From Permianibacter sp046297695 (GTDB lineage Bacteria; Pseudomonadota; Gammaproteobacteria; Enterobacterales; Permianibacteraceae), in assembly GCA_046297695.1 (NCBI GenBank), contig JBKBHF010000005.1, forward strand, positions 1 to 64,000: a stretch of DNA of 64,000 nt. Reading direction: 5' to 3'. Below, piece after piece: positions 55,268 through 63,814 of this stretch. The notes beneath the pieces are model-generated. The model searched no databases. It saw only the letters and a list, made by a program, of their open reading frames with translations, and was not told the DNA's origin. A program made the translations under genes and the position numbers. Every line of letters starts with the position of its first letter. The stretch's first letter is position 1.

Positions 55268-56182
55268 CTAACTGACGGGCAGCACCCGGATCATGCCGGG
55301 GGCGCCATACCAATAGCCGTCGCAATCGGTGTCGGCGCCACGGCCTTTCTCAAAGGCGTTGCCGCTCTGTATGGCATCGGCGAGTGTTTGCACTTTCTCA
55401 AGAAATGCCTGTGAGTGAGGACTGAACCGGAACGCGTGGACGCCGCGCTGCTGCATGTCCTGCCAAGCATGACGCAGATCGAGGCAGCGGCCGGATTGGG
55501 TCTGGATACCGTTGATGGTGAACAGGCGATCGCCATCCTGACTGTAAACCGGCATGCCATCACTGTCTTGGATACAGCGAAACTCACAGCGATCCTTCGG
55601 CAGATCATGGTGCCGGGCCGTGAAACAGCGTGCTGAATGGGCAAGCGGCATCAGGCCGTAGCCGAACACTTCCAGCTCCGGTAACGGTTTATCGGACAAG
55701 GCCAGCGCTTCCTGTTGCAGCAGCTGCAACTGCTCGCGCGACAGCTCCAGCGGCAGAACCCAGCGCTGCAGACCATGTTGCTGCAAAAAACGCAAGGCCC
55801 GGCCATTGTAGAGATTGATGTGCGGGCCGGTGACGAACGGCAAACCGCGTTCGCTGCAGAACTGCACCGCTGCCATGTCATTGGCTTCAACCAGAAACTC
55901 GCCGTTGTTGCAGGCACGCTCGACACTCGCGAGTTCTGACTGCGCTTCAATCAGCGTCAATGTCGACAGCACCACCTGCTTGCCAGTGCTTGCCAACTGC
56001 CGCGCCAATTCCAGCCATTCTTGCCAGCGCAGGCTGCGGCGTTTGCTGCAAACCACTTCACCAAGATAAACCGTCTGCACCGGCAGGCTCGCCAGTTGTT
56101 CATAGAAGCTCAACAGTCGGGATTTGTCCCAGTAATAGAGAACCGGGCCGATGGTCAGTTGCAACGGGGTTGGAATGGTCAT
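55268..56182 (-). CDS. ubiV: Oxygen-independent ubiquinone hydroxylation protein UbiV
   Basis: U32-family protein that, with UbiU, hydroxylates the ubiquinone ring without oxygen. The 304 residues begin LTIGPVLYYWDK. Cysteines placed to hold the 4Fe-4S cluster are in VVCSKRR and HSARCFTARHHDLPKDRCEFRC, matching the four ligand positions known in E. coli UbiV. A 60-bp gap separates it from ubiU. Confidence 0.94.
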   Translation of the reverse strand: MTIPTPLQLTIGPVLYYWDKSRLLSFYEQLASLPVQTVYLGEVVCSKRRSLRWQEWLELARQLASTGKQVVLSTLTLIEAQSELASVERACNNGEFLVEANDMAAVQFCSERGLPFVTGPHINLYNGRALRFLQQHGLQRWVLPLELSREQLQLLQQEALALSDKPLPELEVFGYGLMPLAHSARCFTARHHDLPKDRCEFRCIQDSDGMPVYSQDGDRLFTINGIQTQSGRCLDLRHAWQDMQQRGVHAFRFSPHSQAFLEKVQTLADAIQSGNAFEKGRGADTDCDGYWYGAPGMIRVLPVS

Positions 56183-56242
56183 GCGGTTGTAAGTCCAGTC
56201 TGATGGGCGCTGTTGTCGTCGTTATCGTGGTAGCCGGTAGTT

Positions 56243-57238
56243 TTACTGCCAGGCGCGGTGATAGGCGCCAAATGTCGTCTGGGCGCCTTCGGACAGCTCG
56301 GCCAGCGTCTGTTGCCACTCGGCTGCCGGCGTGAACTCGCTGGCCGTTGCGGCGGCATCAATGGCCTGACGCCAGATCCGCGCCACTTGTGCCACGTAGG
56401 CCGGGCTGCGCTGGCGGCCTTCGATCTTGATTGCCTTGATGCCGATGCGGCTCAGCTCCGGCAACAAATCGAGCGTGTTCAGACTGACCGGTTCTTCCAG
56501 CGCGTGATAGCGCTTGCCGTTGACCACAAAGCGGCCTTTGCACAGCGTTGGATAGCCGGCGCGTTCACCGGGAGCAAACCGATCGATCAGACTGCCATTG
56601 AGTCGTGATTCGAGTACGCCGTTGCTTTGTTCGTCCCAGCGGACGAACTTTGCCGGTGAACAGGCGCCACAAGTATTCGGTGCTTCGCCGGTAACATAGG
56701 ACGACAACTGGCAGCGGCCTTCGGCCATGATGCACAGCGAACCAAAACCGAACACTTCGATTGCGCAAGGCGATGCCGCTGCCACCGCGCGCACTTGCGC
56801 CAACGACAGCACGCGTGGCAACACGGCACGGGCAATGCCGAAATGCCGGTGATAGAACGACAGACTCGCCTGACTGGTTGCCGAGGCCTGTACCGACAGA
56901 TGTAGTGGCAGGTTGGGGTGACGCTGGGCGGCGTAATCGAGCACAGCAATGTCGGCTGCGATGAGCGCATCGGCGCCCAGTGCTGCCGCCTGATCCACTG
57001 CACGCTGCCAGCGCGACCAGCCACCGGCCTGTGCATAAGTGTTGATGGCGATAAACAGTTTGCGGCCGAGCCGGCGAATCAACGCGATGGCCTGCTGCAG
57101 ATCGGCGTCGGTGAAATTCAGGCCGGCGAAATGACGGGCATTGGTATCGTCCTTGAAACCGACATAGACCGCATCGGCGCCGTTCTCGACAGCCGCTTTC
57201 AGCGATGGCAGATTGCCGGCCGGGCAGACCAGTTCCAT
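56243..57238 (-). CDS. ubiU: Oxygen-independent ubiquinone hydroxylation protein UbiU
   Basis: U32-family partner of UbiV. The 331 residues begin MELVCPAGNLPSLKAAVENGADAVYVGFKDDTNAR. The cluster-binding cysteines are in GSLCIMAEGRCQLSSYVTGE, TCGACSPAKF and PTLCKGRFVVNG. GGAG precedes the ATG at 57238. The ThDP decarboxylase gene ends 19 bp upstream, so that enzyme, ubiU and ubiV are one transcription unit. Confidence 0.94.
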   Translation of the reverse strand: MELVCPAGNLPSLKAAVENGADAVYVGFKDDTNARHFAGLNFTDADLQQAIALIRRLGRKLFIAINTYAQAGGWSRWQRAVDQAAALGADALIAADIAVLDYAAQRHPNLPLHLSVQASATSQASLSFYHRHFGIARAVLPRVLSLAQVRAVAAASPCAIEVFGFGSLCIMAEGRCQLSSYVTGEAPNTCGACSPAKFVRWDEQSNGVLESRLNGSLIDRFAPGERAGYPTLCKGRFVVNGKRYHALEEPVSLNTLDLLPELSRIGIKAIKIEGRQRSPAYVAQVARIWRQAIDAAATASEFTPAAEWQQTLAELSEGAQTTFGAYHRAWQ

Positions 57239-57257
57239 GCCGTTCTCCTTATTCGTG

Positions 57258-59072
57258 TCAGCTGTTGCACAGCATCTGCCATTGCCGATTGGCGTCGGCA
57301 TCGCCGTTGCGGGCCTTGATAAACAGATTCAACATCCGGATTTCCGGGCTTTGAAACGCCGCATCAGCCGGGCAGGGCACTTCCAGCAAGGTCAGCCCGC
57401 TGTGGCGCTCGATGGCAGCGCGAAACTGGGTTTGGAATGCGGCGACGGTTTCGCAGCGATAGGCTTGACCACCGTAAGCGCGAATGACGGCGCCGACATC
57501 GAACTCGCTGTCTGAGCAGTGGTAGATCGGGCCATCGCCGGATTTTCCGAGATCAAAGATATTGTTGCGCATATACAAAATCAGCAGCGGCAGCTTTTCT
57601 TTCTGGACATGAATGAGTTCATTGAGCTGAAAGTGAAAGCCGCCGTCTCCGGTCAGCAAAATCACCCGGTCGCTTGAGCGTCCGGTCTTGTCCTGATGTG
57701 CTTTTATATGCTCAGCCGCCACGCGCGCATACGGCAGGCTGGTGCCCATCGCTGCATACCATGGATTGGCGAGCCAGCTGCGGCCCAGCTGACTGGCGCG
57801 GGTTTGCAAACCGCAACTGGCGAAAAAGGAATTACCAACCTCAGGGACATAGACATAAGTGTGTTCGTTGTCTTGCGCTTGCAGTGCATTCAGCACCTCG
57901 GCGAGATTGTGAAAGGCAAGCGGTGCGTCCGGTGCAGGCAGCTGTGGATTGGCTGTGGGTGCGGGCGGTCTTGCTCGATAGCTTGCCGGCAACACCGCGG
58001 CGAGTTTTTCCAGCAGCACCAGCAAATCCTGTTCCTGCGGTAACGTGCTCTTGACCGTGGTGCGGTTCGGGATCTGGGCAATGCGATGCGTGCCGGTCTG
58101 GAACGCGTGCCCGGTATCCTGGTTGAAAACACTGGTGCCGAAATCGAGCACATAATCCGCTAGGGTGTCGATGTAGTGGCGCCGTGTGCTGGCCGTAAAT
58201 GCGCCGTTGTAGCCGCCGAGGCAAAGCGGATCGAAATCATCGAACAAGCCTTTGGCAAACCAGCTCGTTGCGTACGGAATCCGATGGCGCTGACAAAAGG
58301 CTTGCAAGGCGTTGCGCAGCGGCAGGTTCAGCTTCACTTGTTCGCCGATATAAATGAGCGGCGCCTTGGCTTGCTGCAATTTGCTGGCAATGGTGGCGGC
58401 AATCAACTCGGCGCCGGCAAGCATCATCGGGCTGGCCGGTTCCGCCGTGCAGGATGACGGCAAGTCCAGTGCCTGGGTCTTGGCGAATACCAGATCTCGA
58501 GGGATCTCGATGAACACCGGCTCGCGCTTCATCCAGGCATGACGGACGAGTTCATAAAAATGATAAGCCGCAATATTTGGCTGGCCCGGATGGCGCGCGC
58601 CCTGCAAACGCTCGGCGCGTATGCCCAAGCCGGCAAACGCCCGCAGCGCCGCGTCATAATCGGCGCGCCAGGCACCGCTCGGATGCACTGTGTGGTGGAT
58701 GGCATTGCGGTGCACTTCGGCTTCGCCGGGTGCGCCGGACAAGAACACCACTGGCAGGCTTTCGGTTTTCGCCAGTGCCGCGGCGCTGACGCAAGGCAGA
58801 CTGCCGACCGTGTAAGTGGTCAGGCAAAAACCGATGCCGCTGATCTCGGCATCACCACAGGCACAAAAGCTGGCATGCATTTCATTGCTGGCCGGCAACA
58901 CCTGCAAGGCCGGGTCGAAAGCGGCGATCAGGTTGGCGGCAAAATCGCCGCCGACGCCGTAAAGGCGCTCGGCACCAAAATGCTTCAGTACGGCAACCAT
59001 GGCTTCGCCCAGCGTAGGCAGCTGGCGGAAGTATTCAGTGCCGAAATTGGCTTCATCAGGACTGTGAGTCAT
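57258..59072 (-). CDS. Thiamine-diphosphate-dependent 2-oxoacid decarboxylase
   Basis: A 604-residue enzyme of the pyruvate/indolepyruvate decarboxylase family. The N-terminal PYR domain has the catalytic Glu in ASNEMHASFCACGDA and the HH pair in IHHTVH that marks non-oxidative decarboxylases. The central domain follows, then the PP domain with the ThDP motif GDGGFHFQLNELIHVQKEKL ending in NN. It acts on a 2-oxo acid; phenylpyruvate, 4-hydroxyphenylpyruvate, indolepyruvate and pyruvate are all open. It is the first gene of the ubiUV operon, an unusual partner. The ATG at 59072 is chosen over a GTG eight codons upstream. Confidence 0.85.
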   Translation of the reverse strand: MTHSPDEANFGTEYFRQLPTLGEAMVAVLKHFGAERLYGVGGDFAANLIAAFDPALQVLPASNEMHASFCACGDAEISGIGFCLTTYTVGSLPCVSAAALAKTESLPVVFLSGAPGEAEVHRNAIHHTVHPSGAWRADYDAALRAFAGLGIRAERLQGARHPGQPNIAAYHFYELVRHAWMKREPVFIEIPRDLVFAKTQALDLPSSCTAEPASPMMLAGAELIAATIASKLQQAKAPLIYIGEQVKLNLPLRNALQAFCQRHRIPYATSWFAKGLFDDFDPLCLGGYNGAFTASTRRHYIDTLADYVLDFGTSVFNQDTGHAFQTGTHRIAQIPNRTTVKSTLPQEQDLLVLLEKLAAVLPASYRARPPAPTANPQLPAPDAPLAFHNLAEVLNALQAQDNEHTYVYVPEVGNSFFASCGLQTRASQLGRSWLANPWYAAMGTSLPYARVAAEHIKAHQDKTGRSSDRVILLTGDGGFHFQLNELIHVQKEKLPLLILYMRNNIFDLGKSGDGPIYHCSDSEFDVGAVIRAYGGQAYRCETVAAFQTQFRAAIERHSGLTLLEVPCPADAAFQSPEIRMLNLFIKARNGDADANRQWQMLCNS

Positions 59073-59142
59073 TGCGGCATCCGCTGGTGCGGCCACGTCG
59101 GCAATGGGAACTTCATTGTCTGGTGGAAATCACGTACCGATG

Positions 59143-59156
59143 TTGACTCGGGTCAA
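59143..59156. promoter_or_regulatory. FNR/DNR box between the decarboxylase-ubiUV operon and the DnrO-like gene
   Basis: TTGAC-TCGG-GTCAA, a perfect inverted repeat of the DNR/ANR type. On the minus strand a GACAAT -10 box lies at 59115-59120, giving a class II arrangement for the decarboxylase-ubiU-ubiV operon. It may also serve the plus-strand gene. Confidence 0.75.
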
Positions 59157-59250
59157 GTCTCAGCAGGCCATTCCCAACCAAAGTTAAAGGCAACCTTAAG
59201 GCAATCACCATTATGCGCATGACTACACGACAGGTCAGGAGGAAAGACAT

Positions 59251-59735
59251 ATGAATCGAAAGGGTAGTACGGGATTGCCCCCCTTGCACTCAGCCTTTGC
59301 ATGGGCGCCTTGGCCAGTTCGGTTTCGCTCACCAGCCTTGCTGCTGAAGTGACGGAACACCATCATCATGACCGCGCGCCCGAACCGCCACTCAAACTCA
59401 ATGCCGGCCAACGTTGGGAAACCGATGTGCCACTGCGCGAAGCGATGATGCGGATTCGGCAATGCACATACAGCACCGAAGCGCTGCAAAAAGCGCAAGG
59501 TCTTGGCGTGACGCAGGCAGCAACCTTGTCAAAGACGATACAGGACGGCATTGCCTACATGGTGGCGAACTGTCATCTGCCACAGGATGCCGATGCGACG
59601 TTGCACATGCTGATTGGCCGGCTTGCGAGCGCTGCCGAACGGATTGGCCAGGATGAAAGGTGCGCAGACGCCGATTCAGGACACGCTGCAACTGTCCCCG
59701 CAGTACTTCGATTCATCCTTGGTGTGAATCGCTAG
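59251..59735 (+). pseudogene. DnrO-like exported protein, broken by frameshifts
   Basis: AGGAGG at 59237-59242 precedes the ATG at 59251, but this frame stops at 59350-59352. One added base in the six-C run at 59278-59283 would join MNRKGSTGLPP to LALSLCMGALASSVSLTSLA, a good signal peptide. The frame from 59301 would then continue with LKLNAGQRWETDVPLREAM, YMVANCHLP and DADATLHMLIGRL, resembling DnrO-type proteins found near denitrification regulators. Near 59652 a second shift is likely, since another frame gives MKGAQTPIQDTLQLSPQYFD and stops at 59727. It is either a decayed gene or one with homopolymer reading errors. Confidence 0.7.
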
Positions 59736-59740
59736 AGACG

Positions 59741-60442
59741 CTATTCACGCAAACAGAATTTCGGGAACAACGGCGCGATGTCCTGCTGAATAAAGTCGCG
59801 GTCCGCAACGGTCCAGTTGTTCTGCGGCAATCGATTCGCGAGGCCTTGTCGCGTATGGCAGATCTGCACCGCCCAGTGGCTCACGCCGGTTTGGCGCAGT
59901 TGGGTGGCAAGGCTGAGCAGCCGCGCCCGTGACAGCAGATGCCAGTGCACCGTGGTCCGCACTTCATAGGCGACATCGTGTTGCAGCATCAGCTCCAGAC
60001 TCTGCCAGGCGCGGCTGCCGGAACCGGGCGTGACGGTCAGCAGATCGTAGTGCTCGGGCAGTTCCTTCAAATCGAAGCCGACCCAATCGCACAGCGGCAA
60101 CAAGTGTTTCAATCGATCCGGATAGGCACCGCCGGTATGCAGGCCGATCTTGAAGCCCATGGCTTTCAGATCCGCAGCAGCATTGAGGCTGGCCGACTGC
60201 GCAGTCGGTTCACCGCCACTCAGCACCACGGCATCGAGCAGACCACGGCGTTGCTCGAGATGGCGACGAATCTCGTCCCAGCGAAAATGCGTTTCCGCAC
60301 GCGCGTCGAGCAGATGGTCGTTCTGGCAATAGGCGCAACGCCACGGACAGCCTTGGCAGAAGATCACCGCGGCTAGTTCACCGGGGTAATCGATGGTGGT
60401 CAGTGGCGTGTAGCCACCGATGCGCAAGGCGATGTCGGTCAT
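59741..60442 (-). CDS. nrdG: Anaerobic ribonucleotide reductase-activating protein
   Basis: Radical SAM enzyme that makes the glycyl radical on NrdD. The 233 residues have CPWRCAYC (CX3CX2C) near 30-37 for the 4Fe-4S cluster, preceded by TIDYPGELAAVIFCQG. VVLSGGEPTAQ is the SAM-binding GGEP motif, and KIGLHTGGAYP and DWVGFDLKE follow. This matches the longer NrdG2 type that accompanies Pseudomonas-type NrdD. The start at 60442 is by homology. Confidence 0.93.
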   Translation of the reverse strand: MTDIALRIGGYTPLTTIDYPGELAAVIFCQGCPWRCAYCQNDHLLDARAETHFRWDEIRRHLEQRRGLLDAVVLSGGEPTAQSASLNAAADLKAMGFKIGLHTGGAYPDRLKHLLPLCDWVGFDLKELPEHYDLLTVTPGSGSRAWQSLELMLQHDVAYEVRTTVHWHLLSRARLLSLATQLRQTGVSHWAVQICHTRQGLANRLPQNNWTVADRDFIQQDIAPLFPKFCLRE

Positions 60443-60503
60443 GGTCTTGATTCGAAGGCAGGCGCGGAGTGCGTTGTCATTTCGACTTTCCCCCTCACCC
60501 CAA

Positions 60504-60528
60504 CCCCTCTCCCTCGAGGGGAGAGGGG
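60504..60528. repeat. Interspersed palindrome upstream of nrdG
   Basis: CCCCTCTCCCTCGAGGGGAG with flanking complement; the same family as the elements at 13490 and 16151. It lies between nrdG and the small glycyl-radical ORF. Confidence 0.65.
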
Positions 60529-60543
60529 CTGATACGATGGTGA

Positions 60544-60705
60544 TCAGTTGTAGTGACCGCAGCATTTCTCGACGAAATGCTTGCGTTCGCGATGTTCGCT
60601 TTTCTTGCCGAGGTTGAACTCGGCAACCGGGCGGTGATAGCCCATGACCCGGGTCCAGACTTCACAGCGGGTTCTTTCTTCCGGTTTCAGTTCATTGACG
60701 GTCAT
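60544..60705 (-). CDS. Small protein carrying the NrdD glycyl-radical motif
   Basis: A 53-residue ORF with AAGGAG six bases before its ATG. Its sequence CEVWTRVMGYHRPVAEFNLG with the following basic KKSEHRERKHF corresponds to the C-terminal glycyl-radical loop of class III ribonucleotide reductases. The radical Gly is presumably Gly 22 in RVMGY. The main nrdD product ends just before where this segment should be. The gene lies between nrdD and nrdG in the same direction, so NrdG should act on it. Two further Cys (KCCGHY) end the chain. Confidence 0.85.
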   Translation of the reverse strand: MTVNELKPEERTRCEVWTRVMGYHRPVAEFNLGKKSEHRERKHFVEKCCGHYN

Positions 60706-60803
60706 TGTGCGCTCCTTGTTTTAACCTGGGTAAAGACTCAACTGAGGTACAGACGCCTTTGCCAACTTCATCCCGCTGAAGCGGGGTCAACGAGGCCTGC
60801 CGC

Positions 60804-62828
60804 TCAGGCGAGGCAGGCCGCTTCGTTGCGCTTTTTCTGCAGCAATGCTTCGTCGCATTTCGGGCAGAATTCGTGTTCACCGGCCAGATAACCGTGCACC
60901 GGGCAGATCGAGAAAGTCGGGGTGATGGTGATGTATGGCAGCCGGAAGTTTTCCAGCGAGCGTCGCACCAGCTTCTTGCAAGCATCGGCCGACGAGATCT
61001 TCTCGCTCATGTACAGGTGCAGTACGGTGCCGCCGGTGTATTTGCATTGCAGTGCATCCTGCCGCACCAGCGCCTCAAATGCGTCGTTGGTGAAACCGAC
61101 CGGCAGTTGCGACGAGTTGGTGTAGTAGGGCTGCTGCGGCGAACCCGCCTGCAGAATGTCCGGAAAGCGCTTCTGATCTTCCTTGGCAAAGCGATAGGTC
61201 GTGCCTTCGGCCGGCGTCGCTTCGAGGTTATACAGATTGCCGGTGCGCTCCTGATACTCGGTCATCCGGGCGCGAACGTGGTCGAGCAGGCGCAGCGCCA
61301 GTTGATGGCCGCGGTCGTCGGTGATGTCATAGTCATCTCCACTGAAGTTGCGGATCATCTCATTGATACCGTTGACGCCGATGGTCGAGAAGTGATTGCG
61401 CAGCGTGCCAAGGTAGCGCTTGGTGTACGGATACAGGCCCATGTCGATGAACTGCTGGATGACTTTGCGTTTTATCTCCAGCGATTCGCTGGCCAGATCC
61501 ATCAGTTCATCAAGCCGGGCCAGCAGGCCGGCTTCGTTGCCTTTGTAGAGATAACCCAATCGCGCGCAATTGACGGTGACCACGCCGACTGAGCCGGTTT
61601 GTTCGGCCGAGCCGAACAGACCGTTGCCGCGCTTGAGCAATTCCCGCAGATCGAGCTGCAAGCGGCAGCACATCGACCGGATCTGGTTCGGCTTCATGTC
61701 CGAGTTGATGAAGTTCTGGAAGTAGGGCAGACCGTACTTGGCGGTCATCTCAAACAGACGGGTCGCATTCTCGGAATCCCAATCGAAATCTTCGGTGATG
61801 TTGTAGGTCGGGATCGGAAAGGTGAAGACCCGGCCTTTGGCATCGCCCTTGGTCATGATCTCGATGTAGGCCTGATTGATCAGATCCATTTCTGGCTTCA
61901 GATCGCCATAGGTGAATGGCATTTCCTCACCGGCGATCAGCGGGATTTGATCGCGCAAGTCTTCCGGACAGACCCAATCGAAGGTCAGATTGGTGAACGG
62001 CGTTTGCGTGCCCCAGCGCGACGGTACGTTCAGGTTGTAGATGAGCTCCTGAATGCACTGCTTGATCGCTTCATAACTCATATTGTCCTTGCGGACGAAC
62101 GGCGCCATGTAGGTGTCGAACGACGAGAACGCCTGCGCGCCGGCCCATTCATTCTGCAAGGTGCCGAGGAAATTGACGATCTGGCCGACCGCGCTCGACA
62201 TGTGCTTCGGCGGTGCCGCTTCGACTTTGCCCGGCACGCCGTTCAGGCCTTCCTGCAGCAGCGTGCGCAGCGACCAGCCGGCGCAATAGCCGGACAGCAT
62301 ATCGAGATCGTGAACGTGAATATCGGCTTCCCGGTGCGCGATGCCGATCTCCGGCGGATAGACATGGTTGAGCCAGTAATTGGCAATGACCTTGCCGGAG
62401 GTGTTCAGAATCAAACCGCCGAGCGAATAACCCTGATTGGCATTGGCGTTGACGCGCCAGTCGTTGCGGGTCAGGTATTCGTTGATCGATTTCTCGACCT
62501 GGACGACGGTATTGCGGTCAGCACGCAGACGCGCGCGCTGTTCGCGGTAAACAATATAGGCGCGCGCGGTGGCCAGAAAGTCATTGCCGATCAGCACCTG
62601 CTCGACAATGTCCTGCACTTGTTCGACGGTCGGAATATCGCCGGCTTTGTAGCGGTGCGCGATGACCTTCAAGGCATCATTGGTCAGCTCGTGGGCCTGG
62701 GTTTCGTCGTACTCGCCGGTGGCACGACCGGCTTTGGCGAGCGCGTTGCGGATCAGCACAGCGTTGAAGTCGGAAAGGCGACCATCGCGCTTGCGGATCA
62801 GCCGTGGCAGTTCGTGGTGCGGAATCAT
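60804..62828 (-). CDS. nrdD: Anaerobic ribonucleoside-triphosphate reductase, main chain
   Basis: Class III reductase making deoxynucleotides without oxygen. The 674 residues hold an N-terminal ATP-cone (LIRKRDGRLSDFNAVLIRNALAKA) and the ten-strand barrel with SGYCAGWSLRTLL, SVGVVTVNCARLGYLYKGN and the IGVNGINEMIRNF block. The C-terminal zinc site is ICPVHGYLAGEHEFCPKCDE. The chain ends 15 residues after the zinc site, without the RV-x-GY radical loop of E. coli NrdD. The loop is on the next ORF. GGGAG lies eight bases before the ATG at 62828. Family resembles Pseudomonas/Bdellovibrio-type NrdD. Confidence 0.93.
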   Translation of the reverse strand: MIPHHELPRLIRKRDGRLSDFNAVLIRNALAKAGRATGEYDETQAHELTNDALKVIAHRYKAGDIPTVEQVQDIVEQVLIGNDFLATARAYIVYREQRARLRADRNTVVQVEKSINEYLTRNDWRVNANANQGYSLGGLILNTSGKVIANYWLNHVYPPEIGIAHREADIHVHDLDMLSGYCAGWSLRTLLQEGLNGVPGKVEAAPPKHMSSAVGQIVNFLGTLQNEWAGAQAFSSFDTYMAPFVRKDNMSYEAIKQCIQELIYNLNVPSRWGTQTPFTNLTFDWVCPEDLRDQIPLIAGEEMPFTYGDLKPEMDLINQAYIEIMTKGDAKGRVFTFPIPTYNITEDFDWDSENATRLFEMTAKYGLPYFQNFINSDMKPNQIRSMCCRLQLDLRELLKRGNGLFGSAEQTGSVGVVTVNCARLGYLYKGNEAGLLARLDELMDLASESLEIKRKVIQQFIDMGLYPYTKRYLGTLRNHFSTIGVNGINEMIRNFSGDDYDITDDRGHQLALRLLDHVRARMTEYQERTGNLYNLEATPAEGTTYRFAKEDQKRFPDILQAGSPQQPYYTNSSQLPVGFTNDAFEALVRQDALQCKYTGGTVLHLYMSEKISSADACKKLVRRSLENFRLPYITITPTFSICPVHGYLAGEHEFCPKCDEALLQKKRNEAACLA

Positions 62829-62884
62829 CTCGGGCACTCCCTGTTGTGGTTGTTGGTCGGCGTGAACCACTAAATGTTGGGGAG

Positions 62885-62925
62885 AGCTTACGCCGCCATT
62901 ACTAGCGCTGGTTGATCGAGGTCAA
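62885..62925 (-). promoter_or_regulatory. FNR-type promoter of nrdD
   Basis: TTGAT-CGAG-GTCAA at 62912-62925 is one base from the FNR/ANR consensus TTGAT-N4-ATCAA. On the minus strand TAAGCT at 62885-62890 is placed as a -10 box, giving the -41.5 spacing of class II FNR promoters. Confidence 0.8.
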
Positions 62926-62993
62926 CTGGACAGGCATTCGCCGAGTGCGCTAGTCAACTATCGTGAACGGGTTGGTGTCCGTTTGAACGCTAC

Positions 62994-63033
62994 AAAAGAA
63001 AACGGCGAATGCCGCCGGAGCGACATTCGCCGT
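62994..63033 (-). terminator. Terminator after the hemerythrin gene
   Basis: On the minus strand CATTCGCC-type arms (ACGGCGAATG and its complement) are followed by TTTTCTTTTG. It separates the hemerythrin gene from the nrdD promoter. Confidence 0.8.
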
Positions 63034-63099
63034 CATGATCCCGATTTGATTTTTTGCGGCATGGCGGACGCAAGACCCGGGATCAAACTTGGCAAAAAC

Positions 63100-63612
63100 T
63101 CAAAGACCGGGGGACACCGTCTGCATCACCGGTGCGGTAACGCTGTCGGGCTCTTTCGGTAGCGGCAGGCCGACCCGTTGCCGAATGGCCAGCACCGATT
63201 GCCAGAGTGCCTCCTGATCCTGATGCGACAGGGAAAGCTCGATCAGATCCGATAGTCGCTGTTGCTCGAACGATTGCAGCGTCTGGAACTCTTCGTACAG
63301 CTGCCGGGCTTCGACCCGGAACCGCGGCCAGTCACGATTGATCATGGCGCCATTCAGCTTGCCAATAGCATGACGGATACGGCCATGCGCCGCACGCAAC
63401 ATGACGACGTCGTGACACTTCTGCTCGCGCTCGATGAGGGGAAACAGCAGCTCATCCTCGATACAGAGATGGGCATCGGTGTGCCGGTGCATACGGCGCA
63501 GCACCGACAGGCAGGCGGACTCTTGATGCACCGGATCGCACTCGGCCAGCCACTGCAGCAGTTGCAACAGGGATTGATGATCACGGTGCAACCACCTCTG
63601 CAAGCTCTGCAT
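63100..63612 (-). CDS. Hemerythrin-domain protein
   Basis: A 170-residue four-helix bundle of the HHE type. Iron ligands fit His in HRDHQSLL near 9-12, HRHTDAHLCIEDELLFPLIE with two His and two Glu, and His in RAAHGRIRH. A C-terminal helix pair with few His follows. Such proteins bind O2 or NO or repair iron centres; the neighbours (nitric oxide reductase, nrdD, DnrO-like gene) favour a nitrosative-stress or iron-delivery role. The ATG at 63612 is chosen because the domain starts there. Confidence 0.85.
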   Translation of the reverse strand: MQSLQRWLHRDHQSLLQLLQWLAECDPVHQESACLSVLRRMHRHTDAHLCIEDELLFPLIEREQKCHDVVMLRAAHGRIRHAIGKLNGAMINRDWPRFRVEARQLYEEFQTLQSFEQQRLSDLIELSLSHQDQEALWQSVLAIRQRVGLPLPKEPDSVTAPVMQTVSPGL

Positions 63613-63729
63613 GACGACCGGCCTCCGCGTGATTTTCTGCAGTCTGCAGCGACTGGCGGCGCCCCACATTGCGCCGGATCAATTGATGTGGATGACAACT
63701 GAGGCGATTGTTTGATCTGCGCGAAAAAG

Positions 63730-63754
63730 AAAAGGCCGCACATGGCGGCCTTTT
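63730..63754. terminator. Terminator between nitric oxide reductase and hemerythrin genes
   Basis: AAAAGGCCGC-ACATG-GCGGCCTTTT with T/A runs on both sides. Confidence 0.85.
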
Positions 63755-63814
63755 CTTCTTTCTGCCTTTCACTCACCGTATGTCGATGAGCGATATGGCG
63801 TCAACGAACGTGGC

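Noticed and set aside
60804..62828. nrdD considered a truncated pseudogene
   Set aside because: The frame is intact through the zinc site and the missing loop is present on a properly initiated neighbouring ORF, so a split enzyme is likelier.
61599..62873. 424-codon plus-strand frame opposite nrdD
   Set aside because: Shadow of nrdD with no ribosome site or family similarity.
63682..63700. TTGAT-GTGG-ATGAC considered as an FNR box before the hemerythrin gene
   Set aside because: The second half differs from ATCAA at two or more positions; too weak to claim by eye.
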